A stretch of 64,000 bases of DNA from assembly GCF_030733745.1 (NCBI RefSeq), contig NZ_JASHIK010000003.1, forward strand, positions 110,001 through 174,000. The letters run 5' to 3'. Position numbers and translations under genes: made by a program. This DNA is from Stappia sp. MMSF_3263. Lineage in GTDB: Bacteria; Pseudomonadota; Alphaproteobacteria; Rhizobiales; Stappiaceae. How positions within the stretch are numbered: position 1 is the first letter of the stretch; each line of letters starts with the position of its first letter. This document shows, piece by piece, positions 37,817 through 47,437 of the stretch. The notes under the pieces are model-generated. The model made no database searches and was not told the DNA's origin. It worked only from the letters and a program-made list of their open reading frames with translations.

Positions 37817-38977
37817 TCAGCGGGAAAGATCGGAGATCAAGCGCGAAACGAAACGTTCGCCGGCTGCGAGTTGCGCAATCTCGATGAACTCGTCGGGCTG
37901 ATGGGCCTGGTCGATCGAGCCCGGGCCGCAGACGACGGAGGAGATGCCACGCTCCTGGAATTGGCCCGCTTCCGTCCCGTAGACGACCATGTGCCGGCCG
38001 TTGTCACCCGTCAACCGGCGCGCCAGGCCTTCGGCAGGGCCATCCGTTTCCTCCGCAAGGGCGGGAGAATCGGCGATGCACTCGATGCTCACGCCCGTGT
38101 CGGCGTGAATCTGCCGCATCGAGGGCTCTATCGTGTCACGGACGAATTCCTCGAGCCGCGCCTGCCACATCTGGCGGGTTTCGCCCGGCACGGTGCGCAC
38201 ATCGACGACGAACTTGCAGGACCGGGCCATGATGTTGGCGGCGGTGCCACCTTCTATCACGCCGCAATGAAGGGTGGTGAAGGGCGGATCCATGACGAGG
38301 CCGGGATCGGCGCGCTCGCGGTTCTCGCGGGTCCGGTCATCGAGCCAGGCGATGATGCGCGCCGCATTGGCGATGGCCGAGACGCCGCGATCCCACTGGC
38401 TGGAATGAACGGAATGGCCGCGCACGGACACCTGCAGCAGGGCGGTACCCTTGTGCGCGGTGATCACCTGCATGCTGCTCGGCTCGCCGATGACGGCCAT
38501 TGCCGGCCGCGGGCCGTCCGACAGCATGTTGTCGATCATCGGCGGGGCGCCCAGGCAGCCAAGTTCCTCGTCATAGGACAAGGCAAGATGAACGGGCCGG
38601 GTCAGCGGAGCGGCCGCCATGTCCGGCACGGCGGCCAGCATCAGTGCCGCGAAACCCTTCATGTCGCAGGTGCCGCGTCCGTAGAGGCGGCCGTCGGCCT
38701 CGCGCAGCGTGAAGGGGTCGCTCGACCATGCCTGCCCCTCGACAGGGACGACATCGGTGTGCGCGGACAGGACGACGCCGTTGTCGACGTGAGGTCCGAC
38801 GACCGCATGCAGGGCCGCCTTGGTGCCCGTCGCATCGGGTACCCGTATCGAGGCGATGCCATGTCCGGCGAGGTAGCTCTCGACAAACTCGATGAGGTCG
38901 AGATTGCTGCGCGCGGAAACCGTCGGGAAAGAAACGAGACGCGCCAGCATCTCCTGTGCGGAGTAACGTTCGGCCAT
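37817..38977 (-). CDS. argE: M20-family acetylornithine deacetylase-like hydrolase
   Basis: 386 residues. Metal-site motifs of M20 deacylases are present: SAHTDVVP (His), RGTCDMKG (Asp), DEELGCLG (catalytic Glu pair), GTEAGQF and the late AHQPDEF histidine. Length and motif spelling fit the ArgE group. It removes an acetyl or similar acyl group from an amino acid. It lies 16 bases after the cyclase gene and upstream of the peptide-type importer on the same strand, so it might act on imported N-acyl compounds rather than in arginine synthesis. CGCGTA/TACGCG arms sit downstream at 37762-37782. Confidence 0.82.
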   Translation of the reverse strand: MAERYSAQEMLARLVSFPTVSARSNLDLIEFVESYLAGHGIASIRVPDATGTKAALHAVVGPHVDNGVVLSAHTDVVPVEGQAWSSDPFTLREADGRLYGRGTCDMKGFAALMLAAVPDMAAAPLTRPVHLALSYDEELGCLGAPPMIDNMLSDGPRPAMAVIGEPSSMQVITAHKGTALLQVSVRGHSVHSSQWDRGVSAIANAARIIAWLDDRTRENRERADPGLVMDPPFTTLHCGVIEGGTAANIMARSCKFVVDVRTVPGETRQMWQARLEEFVRDTIEPSMRQIHADTGVSIECIADSPALAEETDGPAEGLARRLTGDNGRHMVVYGTEAGQFQERGISSVVCGPGSIDQAHQPDEFIEIAQLAAGERFVSRLISDLSR

Positions 38978-38993
38978 GATCGTGGGACCCGTG

Positions 38994-40670
38994 TCAGGCG
39001 GGAAGGGAAGGTGTCTTGCCCAGAGTATCGACCAGGCGGAGCGGCGGGTCGAGCGCGAAAACGCGCAAGGGCTCCTGCCGGCCGCGAATGGCGATCTCCG
39101 TTTCCTCGGCCGCATCGCATGCATAGCCGGCCGTCTGCATGACCGTCTGCGATACGACCAGCGCACGGCCGAACTCCTTCGAGGCGCCTTCCAGCCGGCT
39201 GGCGGTGTTGACCACGTCGCCGAGCGCGGTGATGCGGCCGCTGGCGCCGTTGCCGTTGACAGCCCCGATACGCCCGAGGATGACCTGGCCGGCATGCAGC
39301 CCCATGCCGATGCGCAAAGGCGCCTCGAGCTGCGAGGCAAGTTCTTCGTTGAGCTGGGCGATGCTTTCGGCAATGGCATTGGTGGCGGCCAGAGCGTTGC
39401 GGCAGCCCGCCTGAATACCGTCGCTCATGCCGAAGATCGCCATCACCCCGTCGCCGATGAATTTGTCCACATATCCTCCACAGGCCTCGATGGCGCGTCC
39501 GGTCTCGCCGAGATAGCGGTTCAGGATGAACACGACGTCGTAGGACAGGCGGGTTTCGGCCAGGCCGGTGAAGTTTCTCAGGTCGACGAAGAGAATGGCC
39601 GCAGGCTGTTCCACGCCCCAGTGGTAGGCATCGCCCGCGGCCCCGGCGACACGCGCCGCGCCGCGCGCGGGAACGAGCGGCTGCACACGCAGGTTCGCCT
39701 GCGGGCGGATCTGGCAGGCGAGGCGCACATTGGCATCCGCACCGATGCGCGACAGGACCCTGGCTTCGGTGGCCGAGGCCTCGGGCAAGGTCTGGGCGCC
39801 GTCGAGGATCCGGGTCCTGCAGGTCGAGCAGCGGGCCCGGCCGCCACAGACATCGGCATGGGGGATGCCGTTCATCCGGCTGATCTCGAGCAGCGTGGGA
39901 CCGGGCGCGACGCGCAGGATGCGGTCGCCGGGATAGACGATTTCGATGTTTCTGGCGAACCGGCGCATGACGACGCGGGCGACAAGCACGATGGCAACGA
40001 GGGCAAGCAGCAGCAGGAACCCGCGCTGCAAGGCGGTGATCAGCGGATCGGACCAGGCGGTCATCTCGCGGGTCAGGGGGAAGGGCGGGTTTTCGGTCAG
40101 GCGCAGGCGCTGGGCCGCGGCGGTCCAGCCCCAGGTGGCGAGCAGGGGAACGAGCAGTGCCACCGCGAACACAAGCAGGCGCCAGCGCGGGTAGCCGGCT
40201 TTCACCCTGAGCCAGAAATGCAGGCCGATCATGCCGTGGCTCCACACCAGCAGCATCAGGAGCGTCTGGTTGAAGACCAGGCCTGGCCACAGGATGGTGA
40301 GGACATTGCGATAGCTGTCCTCGTAGCCGAAGCGCGCGGCCAGACCGCCCGTTCCCAGCGCATGCGGGATCAGCAGGAAGGGAATGCACAGGCCCAGAAG
40401 CAATTGCGCCCATTGCCAGGCCGACAGGCGCAAGGTGCGCCGGCGGGCGGTTTTCCACAGTGCCAGCGTGACATGGACGATCAGGGCTGCGAGCAGAAGC
40501 GCTTCGCCCGGGGGACTGCGCCAGACCGCCAGGAAGGCGATCCTCCCGGCCTCCATCGCTTCGAGCGACCAGATGCCGAGCGCATGGTTGAGAAAATGGG
40601 TGAAGGCGAAAGTCAGCAGCACGAGGCCGCTTGCCAGACGCAGGCGCTGGCGCAGCGTTGCGCCGTCCAT
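38994..40670 (-). CDS. Membrane/[2Fe-2S] ferredoxin/class III adenylyl cyclase fusion
   Basis: 558 residues in three parts. Residues 10-236 hold about six membrane helices rich in histidines (H25, H29, H66, H103, H145, H151), with an FTHFLNHALG stretch like SdhC-type b-cytochromes. Residues 240-330 are a ferredoxin domain with ligands C275, C281, C284 and C319 (Cx5Cx2C spacing, adrenodoxin-like). Residues 355-530 are a class III cyclase: metal aspartates D363 (FVDLRNFTG) and D407 (FIGDGVMAIFG), and LGDVVNTASRLE. It should make cAMP in response to redox or electron flow at the membrane. Start: GGGAGG nine bases before this ATG; an ATG ten codons earlier is possible. Confidence 0.82.
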   Translation of the reverse strand: MDGATLRQRLRLASGLVLLTFAFTHFLNHALGIWSLEAMEAGRIAFLAVWRSPPGEALLLAALIVHVTLALWKTARRRTLRLSAWQWAQLLLGLCIPFLLIPHALGTGGLAARFGYEDSYRNVLTILWPGLVFNQTLLMLLVWSHGMIGLHFWLRVKAGYPRWRLLVFAVALLVPLLATWGWTAAAQRLRLTENPPFPLTREMTAWSDPLITALQRGFLLLLALVAIVLVARVVMRRFARNIEIVYPGDRILRVAPGPTLLEISRMNGIPHADVCGGRARCSTCRTRILDGAQTLPEASATEARVLSRIGADANVRLACQIRPQANLRVQPLVPARGAARVAGAAGDAYHWGVEQPAAILFVDLRNFTGLAETRLSYDVVFILNRYLGETGRAIEACGGYVDKFIGDGVMAIFGMSDGIQAGCRNALAATNAIAESIAQLNEELASQLEAPLRIGMGLHAGQVILGRIGAVNGNGASGRITALGDVVNTASRLEGASKEFGRALVVSQTVMQTAGYACDAAEETEIAIRGRQEPLRVFALDPPLRLVDTLGKTPSLPA

Positions 40671-40825
40671 CCTGCCGGTCCTCCCTGAATGCCCGGTCAT
40701 CGCTTCCGTCCCCTTGCGTGTTCCGGCCGGCGGGGCCGGTCCCGGTCTTGACGGCCAAGGCGAGGGTCGCTCATCTTCGCCAGCCGGATCGCCCGGCCGA
40801 TCCCGCAACCCGGAGGCTTTTCGAG

Positions 40826-41173
40826 ATGACCGCCACCCTTTACGGTATAGCCAATTGCGACACGGTGAAGAAGGCCCGGCGCTTCCTGGACGAGCGCGGC
40901 ACCGGCTATGTCTTCCACGACTACAAGAAGGCAGGGGCCGATCCGGCGCTTCTGGCCCGGTTTGTCGATGCGTTCGGTTGGGAGCCGATCGTCAACCGGC
41001 GCGGCACCACGTGGCGCAAGATCGACGAGGCGACGCGCGCCGGCGTCATCGATGCCGCCTCGGCGATCGCCGTGCTTGCGGCCAATCCCTCGGCCATCAA
41101 GCGGCCGATTATCGAGATGGACGGCCGCTGGATGATCGGCTTCGACGAGGCCTCCTGGTCGACGCTCCCCTGA
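40826..41173 (+). CDS. ArsC/Spx-like thioredoxin-fold protein (YffB type)
   Basis: 115 residues. N-terminal GIANCDTVKKARRFL carries the single active-site cysteine C11, and the central YKK and NRRGTTWRK segments match the YffB/ArsC-like family. These proteins have a glutaredoxin-like fold; YffB is thought to use glutathione, but the substrate is unknown. True arsenate reductase is unlikely without ars genes nearby. GGAGG precedes the ATG at 40826. Divergent from the cyclase gene and convergent with the creatininase-family gene ten bases away. Confidence 0.85.
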   Translation: MTATLYGIANCDTVKKARRFLDERGTGYVFHDYKKAGADPALLARFVDAFGWEPIVNRRGTTWRKIDEATRAGVIDAASAIAVLAANPSAIKRPIIEMDGRWMIGFDEASWSTLP

Positions 41174-41183
41174 GCGGTCGGCC

Positions 41184-41987
41184 CTACGGCTTCCACAGCC
41201 GTTCGATGTCGAAGGCGTGGATGTCCTTGAGCAGGTCGACGAAACCGCGCGCGGCGTGATCGAGCGAGGCCTCGCCCTTGACGGCCGTCGCGGCGGCGGC
41301 GTTGCCGACCGTGCCGGCCGGGTTGAGATCCTGCGCCTTCCAGCCGAACTGGGCCGGCCCGTGCCCGCGCAGATGCTTGAACTCGCGGATGAAGTCGAGC
41401 TGGGTGGAGCGGAAGTCGGTGGCCTTGGACATGTCGACGAGGTCTGGCCGCAGATAGAGCATGATCGACGTCTCTATGTCGCCGCCATGGATGCCGTAGG
41501 TGAATTCCTTGTCGGGGAAGATGCCGTGCGGCTGGCCGAAGCGGGACCAGCCCGTGGCCGTCACCAGCATGTCGTGCTTCACCCGCAATTCGCGCGCGAC
41601 GATGTCGATGATCGGCACGTTGCCGCCATGCGAGGTGACAAGCACGAGCTTGCGTATCCCGGCGCGCGCGATGCTGTCGCCGATCTCCTCCCAGGCGCGC
41701 GTCACCGTCTCCCAGGAAAGGGTCAGTGTGCCGGGCGAGGAGATATGCTCGTTGGACTTGCCGATGGCCTGCACGGGAAGAAAGGTTGCCGGCAGGTCCT
41801 CCGGCAGGAGCTCCAGAACGCGCGAAATCTGGCCTTCGGCGATGCAGGTGTCGGTGAAGACAGGCAGATGCGGCCCGTGCTGCTCGATGGCGGCAACCGG
41901 AAGAATCGCGATCCATGACGAGGTGTCGGCCTCGGCGAATGTGTGGGCGCTCATCTCATGCCAGAAACGGCGGGGAAGGTTGGACAT
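41184..41987 (-). CDS. Creatininase-family amidohydrolase
   Basis: 267 residues. The metal site reads E35-Q-H37-G-P-H40 with D46 following, then LVTSHGGN and a late glutamate in HGGDIETS. These are the signatures of the creatininase superfamily, which hydrolyses cyclic or linear amides such as creatinine, formamidopyrimidines and mycofactocin precursors. It lies next to deaminase-like and nucleobase-type uptake genes, so a ring amide is a likely substrate. AGAGG six bases upstream supports the ATG at 41987 over one six codons earlier. Confidence 0.85.
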   Translation of the reverse strand: MSNLPRRFWHEMSAHTFAEADTSSWIAILPVAAIEQHGPHLPVFTDTCIAEGQISRVLELLPEDLPATFLPVQAIGKSNEHISSPGTLTLSWETVTRAWEEIGDSIARAGIRKLVLVTSHGGNVPIIDIVARELRVKHDMLVTATGWSRFGQPHGIFPDKEFTYGIHGGDIETSIMLYLRPDLVDMSKATDFRSTQLDFIREFKHLRGHGPAQFGWKAQDLNPAGTVGNAAAATAVKGEASLDHAARGFVDLLKDIHAFDIERLWKP

Positions 41988-42164
41988 GACGGCCTCTTGA
42001 AGCAAACGGGGTGGGGTGCGGCAAGCCGCATTGTCGTGGGCAAACCATAGCGCGCGAACCCGGCAGCGTCATTGCCGGCGGCGCGGGTTGCCTCACAAAA
42101 AACTGAAGCGCCGATGCCGGGCGGATTAACCCTTCGCTTACCTGCCCCTGCGGAAGATCGCGTC

Positions 42165-43037
42165 ATGTTCGCGGCTCTTCACTTTTCCGGCCTTGCCCTC
42201 GCGCCGGCCACGACAGGCGCGGCGCGCTCGGAGCCATCGTCGGGTGTTGCATCCGGCGCGGGCGCGGCTGCAAGAACGCGTGCGCCATCCCCGGCGCTTG
42301 CCGGAGAGGGCGGCAGCGCGGTCACGGCGGTCGCCACCTTGCGAAGCGATGCGGTCGCCGCCCTTCAGGCAGGCGATGCAAGCGCACAGGCACGAAAGGA
42401 CGAGCGCGATCCGACCGCGACGTCCGCTCTTTCGGCGAAACCGGCCTCCGAAGACGACGAGGACGGCGGCGGGGCGGGCGCGCTCGAGGGCGAGGACCTT
42501 TCCCCGGAAGAGGAAACCCAGGTTCGCGATCTCAAGAAGCGCGACGCGGAAGTCAAACAGCACGAGCAGGCGCATGCCAGCGTCGGCGGGCCCTATGCCG
42601 GGTCGCCGAGCTACCAATATACGCGCGGGCCGGACGGCAAGCGCTATGCGGTGTCCGGCGAGGTGCCGATCGATGCCTCCGCGGAGCGCGAACCGGAGCA
42701 GACCATCCGCAAGATGGAGGTCGTGATTCGCGCAGCCCTCGCACCGGCCGAACCCTCGCCGCAGGACCGACAGGTGGCCGCGCAGGCGAGCCAGACCCGC
42801 AGCGAGGCCCAGGCGGAGCTGCAAAAGCAGCGCGCCGAGGAACAGACAGGCGGGAGCGACACGCCCGCAACTGGGCTCGACGCGGAACCGGCGTCGGCGC
42901 GCGGCGACGATGCCCGGGACACTCAAGCGGCCGAGGCGCGCCGACAGGCGGGGGCCGCCGTTGCCGCCTACCGGGTATCCGAGGCCGCAACGGCGGGCCT
43001 GGTCACGAGTGCGGCGAACGGCGGGCGTATCGCCTGA
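42165..43037 (+). CDS. Putative SprA-related metalloprotease (CJM1_0395 family)
   Basis: 290 residues. The N-terminal hundred are low-complexity, rich in Ala, Ser and charged residues. The conserved core (about 112-215) begins [16 protein letters not shown] and carries an intact zinc motif, H133-E-Q-A-H137, followed by [23 protein letters not shown] and a TIRKM-type helix. This matches the SprA-related/putative metalloprotease family. The C-terminal tail is disordered and alanine-rich. Family function is unknown. Start is uncertain: GGAAG precedes 42165, but ATG 42114 is also in frame. It is alone on the plus strand here. Confidence 0.72.
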   Translation: MFAALHFSGLALAPATTGAARSEPSSGVASGAGAAARTRAPSPALAGEGGSAVTAVATLRSDAVAALQAGDASAQARKDERDPTATSALSAKPASEDDEDGGGAGALEGEDLSPEEETQVRDLKKRDAEVKQHEQAHASVGGPYAGSPSYQYTRGPDGKRYAVSGEVPIDASAEREPEQTIRKMEVVIRAALAPAEPSPQDRQVAAQASQTRSEAQAELQKQRAEEQTGGSDTPATGLDAEPASARGDDARDTQAAEARRQAGAAVAAYRVSEAATAGLVTSAANGGRIA

Positions 43038-43047
43038 GGGATGCGCG

Positions 43048-44391
43048 CTAAAGCGCTTCCAGGAAGCGTTTGGCGGCGGCGCCGTGTTCGGCGCGCAGCT
43101 TTTCGACATCCATGTTGACCGGCAGGCCGTCGGTCACTTTCCACTCGCCCCCGACCATCACGCGCGAGGCGGCATGGGCCCCGCACAGCACCAGGGCGGC
43201 GAGCGGGTCGCCGGATCCGGAAAAGCGCAGCTCGTCGAGCGTGTAGAAGGCCAGGTCCGCCTGCTTGCCCGGCGCGATGGCGCCGAGGTCCTTGCGTCCG
43301 AGGCAGCGTGCCGAACCCTCCGTCGCCCAGCGATAGGTGTCGAAATGGGTGACGGACGCCGCGTCATAGGTGAGCCGGTTGATCATCAGCGCGTGCCGCA
43401 GGCTCTCCATCAGGTTGGAGTTGTCGTTCGAGGCCGAGCCGTCGACACCGAGCCCGACCGGACAGCCTGCTGCCTCCAGCTCCTTGGTTCGGCACTGGCC
43501 CGAGGCCAGCGTCATGTTGGAGGTCGGGCAGTGGCAGACGCCGACGCAGGCATGGCCAAGGCGGCGTATCTCGTCGTCGTTGAAATGAATGCCGTGGGCG
43601 AGCCAGACGCGCTCGTTGAGCCAGCCGCATTCCTCCAGATAGTCGACCGGCCGGCACTGGAAATGGTGCAGGCAGTAGTCGTCCTCGTCGATGGTCTCGC
43701 CGAGATGGGTGTGCAGGCGGCAGTCGAAGCGCTCGGCCAGCGCGACGCTCTCGCGCATCAGCCGCTTGGTGACAGTGAAGGGCGCGCAAGGAGCGAGCGC
43801 CACCTGGATCATCGCCCCTTCGGACGTGTCGTGGTAGCGCGAGAGCACCCGCTCGCAGTCGGCCAGGATCGTGTCCTCGTCCTGGACGACGGTGTCGGGC
43901 GGCAGGCCGCCGTCCTTCTGGCTGAGGTTCATGGAACCGCGGGTGACCGTCATGCGGATGCCGAGGCGGGTCGCTTCCTCCACCTGGATGTCGATGGCGT
44001 TCTCGAGACCGGCGGGAAACAGATAATGATGATCCGCCGCCGCCGTGCAGCCCGACATCAGCAGTTCCGTCAGGGCCAGCCGGGTGCCCATCCGGAAGGT
44101 TTCCGGCGTGACGTTTCTCGCCCAGATCGGATAGAGCGCCTGGAGCCAGGGAAACAGCTCCTTGTTGATGGCGCTCGGATGGGCGCGCGTCAGGGTCTGG
44201 AAAAAGTGATGGTGGGTGTTGATGAGGCCGGGAATGACGACCTCGCGCGAGGCGTCGAGGGTCTCATTCACCGGCCGCGACGGCGCGCCGCCGGAGGGAA
44301 TGCATTCGGCGATCCGTCCGTCCTCGACGACGATGCCGCCGCCGGCGTTTTCCGCAAGGATTGCGAGCGGGTTCTTGATCCACATGCGCAT
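43048..44391 (-). CDS. Amidohydrolase, 8-oxoguanine deaminase-like
   Basis: 447 residues, the usual size of 8-oxoguanine deaminases. Metal ligands appear in NTHHHFFQTLTRA (H60, H62), HTHLGET (His and catalytic Glu), LAHGIHF (His) and GVDGSASND (Asp). The HHHFFQTLTRA spelling and the PCAPFTVT segment fit the 8-oxoguanine/isoxanthopterin deaminase branch. It would hydrolyse an amino group from a purine-like ring to the oxo form. GGACG precedes the ATG at 44391. It lies downstream of the Rid gene on the same strand, 207 bases away. Confidence 0.82.
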   Translation of the reverse strand: MRMWIKNPLAILAENAGGGIVVEDGRIAECIPSGGAPSRPVNETLDASREVVIPGLINTHHHFFQTLTRAHPSAINKELFPWLQALYPIWARNVTPETFRMGTRLALTELLMSGCTAAADHHYLFPAGLENAIDIQVEEATRLGIRMTVTRGSMNLSQKDGGLPPDTVVQDEDTILADCERVLSRYHDTSEGAMIQVALAPCAPFTVTKRLMRESVALAERFDCRLHTHLGETIDEDDYCLHHFQCRPVDYLEECGWLNERVWLAHGIHFNDDEIRRLGHACVGVCHCPTSNMTLASGQCRTKELEAAGCPVGLGVDGSASNDNSNLMESLRHALMINRLTYDAASVTHFDTYRWATEGSARCLGRKDLGAIAPGKQADLAFYTLDELRFSGSGDPLAALVLCGAHAASRVMVGGEWKVTDGLPVNMDVEKLRAEHGAAAKRFLEAL

Positions 44392-44598
44392 GAATGTGCG
44401 TCCTGTTGTCGGCTCGACCTGCAGGCTTTGATAGCGGCTGTCATGGCCGCCCGAGTTCCGCACAGGGAAGTGGGGTCCAAGCATGATCCCCGAGCGCGGG
44501 CGGCCGGCGGCAAGACCGGACAGCCCGATGTCGGGATGCAGGGAATCTAGCAGACCGGGAAAGATCGCGGCAATGCGGGAGTTGCGTGCTCCACCCTG

Positions 44599-44985
44599 TC
44601 AGGGGGCGCTGGCGATGACCTCGATCTCGACCACGAATTCCGGGCGGGCGAAGCCGGAGACGATCATCAGGGTCGAGGCCGGCGGCGGCGAGCCGGTGAA
44701 TTCGTCCCGTGTCTTCATGTAACCGGGCAGGTGCTCGCGGCCGGTGACGAAGGCGTTGATGCGCACGATGTCCGAAAGATCCATGCCGGCTTCGGTCAGG
44801 ATCGCGGCGATGTTGGCGAAGCAAAGGCGCGTCTGGCCCTCGACGTCGGAAGGAACGTCGCCTTGCGAATCAATGCCGAGCTGGCCCGAGCAGACGACGA
44901 GGCGGTGTCCGGCCGGGATTTCGACCGCGTGGCTGTAGCGGGCAAAGGGCGGTGCGATGCTGCCGGGGGTGAGTGCCTTGGTCAT
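44599..44985 (-). CDS. RidA/YjgF-family protein lacking the catalytic arginine
   Basis: 128 residues, one chorismate-mutase-like Rid domain. SGQLGID, TRLCFANIAAILTEAGM and DIVRINAFVT are family features. The segment that in E. coli RidA holds the imine-hydrolysing arginine (PARSCVEV) reads PASTLMIV here, so the arginine appears replaced. The late glutamate (VEIEVIA) is kept. It is probably not a classical enamine deaminase but one of the other Rid subgroups, possibly acting on a pathway intermediate of the neighbouring deaminase genes. GGGAAA supports the start at 44985. Confidence 0.85.
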   Translation of the reverse strand: MTKALTPGSIAPPFARYSHAVEIPAGHRLVVCSGQLGIDSQGDVPSDVEGQTRLCFANIAAILTEAGMDLSDIVRINAFVTGREHLPGYMKTRDEFTGSPPPASTLMIVSGFARPEFVVEIEVIASAP

Positions 44986-45455
44986 GATGTTTCCCTGATC
45001 GTTCATTTGCCGTCGCGGCGACTTGCTGTCCCGACCCTAGGAGACCGCCGGCGTTTTGGGAATCCGCCGGAGGAGCCGCGCTGATCATTTAGCGGGCGTT
45101 AGATGTTGTTTCGATGCCGCTTTTTTGTGCGGGCAACCTGGGGTACTGTTCGTCAAGCCTGTCACGTAACCGGGGTCGGCGGGGCGCGCTGCGGCGTTTG
45201 CCATTGTTGATCGCGCGGATGCGAAAGAAACAGCGAGCGGGGATGGCGAATTGTCAGTTCTGACTGTACCGGCATCCCTTTTGGCATATCGATTGCTGTG
45301 TGGGAGTTGATGGCTTTCTTCAGGGTGCCGGGCAGGTGAACAATGCCGCGTGGTTCTCACGCGGGGGCAACGGCATGCCGCCAATCGGGACGGAATGATC
45401 GGTCTGGAAGAAAAGCCGGCACGCAATTGCATCATTTCTGGAGGCGAACAGCATC
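44986..45455. other. Divergent control region between the Rid gene and the heterocycle importer
   Basis: 470 bases without a gene. The key element is the sigma-54 promoter at 45281-45297. A GTCAG-TT-CTGAC dyad (45253-45264) lies just upstream and may be an activator or repressor site. The leader from about 45308 to the importer ATG at 45456 is roughly 150 bases. I looked there for TPP, purine and guanidine riboswitch cores and saw none. GGAGG at 45440-45444 precedes the binding-protein gene. Confidence 0.5.
45281..45297 (+). promoter_or_regulatory. Sigma-54 promoter of the heterocycle uptake/catabolic operon
   Basis: TTGGCAT-A-TCGA-TTGCT: GG at 45283-45284 and GC at 45295-45296 are ten bases apart, and both half-sites match the -24/-12 consensus (TGGCA and TTGCT), with the weaker CG pair changed to TA. 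Start of transcription is expected near 45308. No obvious NtrC dyad is visible upstream, so the activator is uncertain. Confidence 0.7.
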
Positions 45456-46481
45456 ATGCGGACAGTTTCAAAGAATGCCCTGCTGGCGGGCGCGGCCCTG
45501 GCGGCGCTTGCCGTTTCGGGCCTTGGCGCCGCGGCGCAGGAAAAAGTGACCTTCGGCACCAACTGGCTCGCCCAGGCCGAGCACGGCGGCTACTATCAGG
45601 CGGTCGCGGACGGCACCTATGCCGCCTGCGGTCTCGATCTTTCCATCGTCTCCGGCGGACCCCAGGTCAACAACCGGGCGCTGATGCTCGCCGGCAAGAT
45701 CGATTTCCTGATGGGCGGTAACATGCTGCAGGCCTTTTATGCGCAGCGTGAGGGCATTCCGATCGTCGTGGTGGCCGCGGATTTCCAGAAGGAGCCGCAG
45801 GTCATCATCACCCATCCGGGCAAGTACGAGAGCTTCGAAAGCCTGGCCGGCGCGGCGCCGCTGCTGATCGGCGACAACGGCTTTGCCTCCTACTACCAGT
45901 GGATGATCTCGGAATACGGGTTCACCGTCGAGCAGCGCCGCCCCTACACGTTCAATCCGGCTCCCTTCCTCGCCGATCCGACCGCGGGCCAGCAGGGCTA
46001 CGTCACCTCCGAGCCCTATGCGGTCGAACGAGAGGGCGGTTTCAAGCCGGACATCTTCCTGATTGCCGACTACGGCTTCAGCACCTACGCGACCACCGTC
46101 GAGACGATGGCCGACACGGTCGCCAACCGGCCCGAGGTGGTGAAGTGCTTCGTCGAGGGATCGGCCATTGGCTGGACCAATTATCTTTACGGCGACAACT
46201 CCGCCGCCAACGAGATGATCATCAAGGACAATCCGGAGATGACCGCCGAGCAGATCGCCTTCTCCATCGAGAAGATGAAGGAGTTCGGCATCGTCGATTC
46301 CGGCGATACCGAAACGCTTGGCATCGGCGCCATGACCGACGAGCGCATGACGGACTTCTACGAGAAGATGGTCAAGGCGGGCGTCATCGAGGAAGGTCTC
46401 GACCTCAAGGCGACCTACACGCTCGAATTCGTCAACAAGGGCGTCGGGCTCGACCTGAAGAAGAAGCTGACAGGGAACTGA
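45456..46481 (+). CDS. ABC transporter substrate-binding protein, NMT1/THI5-like
   Basis: 341 residues with a signal peptide ending GLGAAAQ. NMT1/SsuA-like periplasmic protein: FGTNWLAQAEHGGYYQAVADG at the N-terminus is characteristic of binding proteins for pyrimidine-like or thiamine-precursor ligands, followed by NRALMLAGKIDFLMGGNM. It would deliver its ligand to the permease encoded two genes later. The gene opens the operon driven by the sigma-54 promoter. Downstream enzymes (amidohydrolase, FAD oxidase) suggest a nitrogen heterocycle as ligand. Confidence 0.87.
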   Translation: MRTVSKNALLAGAALAALAVSGLGAAAQEKVTFGTNWLAQAEHGGYYQAVADGTYAACGLDLSIVSGGPQVNNRALMLAGKIDFLMGGNMLQAFYAQREGIPIVVVAADFQKEPQVIITHPGKYESFESLAGAAPLLIGDNGFASYYQWMISEYGFTVEQRRPYTFNPAPFLADPTAGQQGYVTSEPYAVEREGGFKPDIFLIADYGFSTYATTVETMADTVANRPEVVKCFVEGSAIGWTNYLYGDNSAANEMIIKDNPEMTAEQIAFSIEKMKEFGIVDSGDTETLGIGAMTDERMTDFYEKMVKAGVIEEGLDLKATYTLEFVNKGVGLDLKKKLTGN

Positions 46482-46542
46482 GGCTGTTGACCCAGATGTT
46501 TGCGAACCGGCCGGCACGGCAGGAAGACAGGGGAGCTCGCGG

Positions 46543-47361
<819 letters not shown>

Positions 47362-47437
47362 GCGGTCCGGGCGGTGTCCCCGCCCGGGTTCGCACAGCAC
47401 GCCACCATCCCTTCCAGAGACAGACAGGACCGACCGC

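Noticed and set aside
40826-41173. Arsenate reductase
   Set aside because: ArsC-like fold with one cysteine, but YffB-type spelling and no ars genes nearby.
42125-42140. CtrA box before the SprA-related gene
   Set aside because: TTAA is followed at the right distance by CTTA, not TTAA; only a half match.
45300-45455. Riboswitch in the leader of the NMT1-type binding-protein gene
   Set aside because: I looked for TPP, purine and guanidine conserved cores and did not see them.
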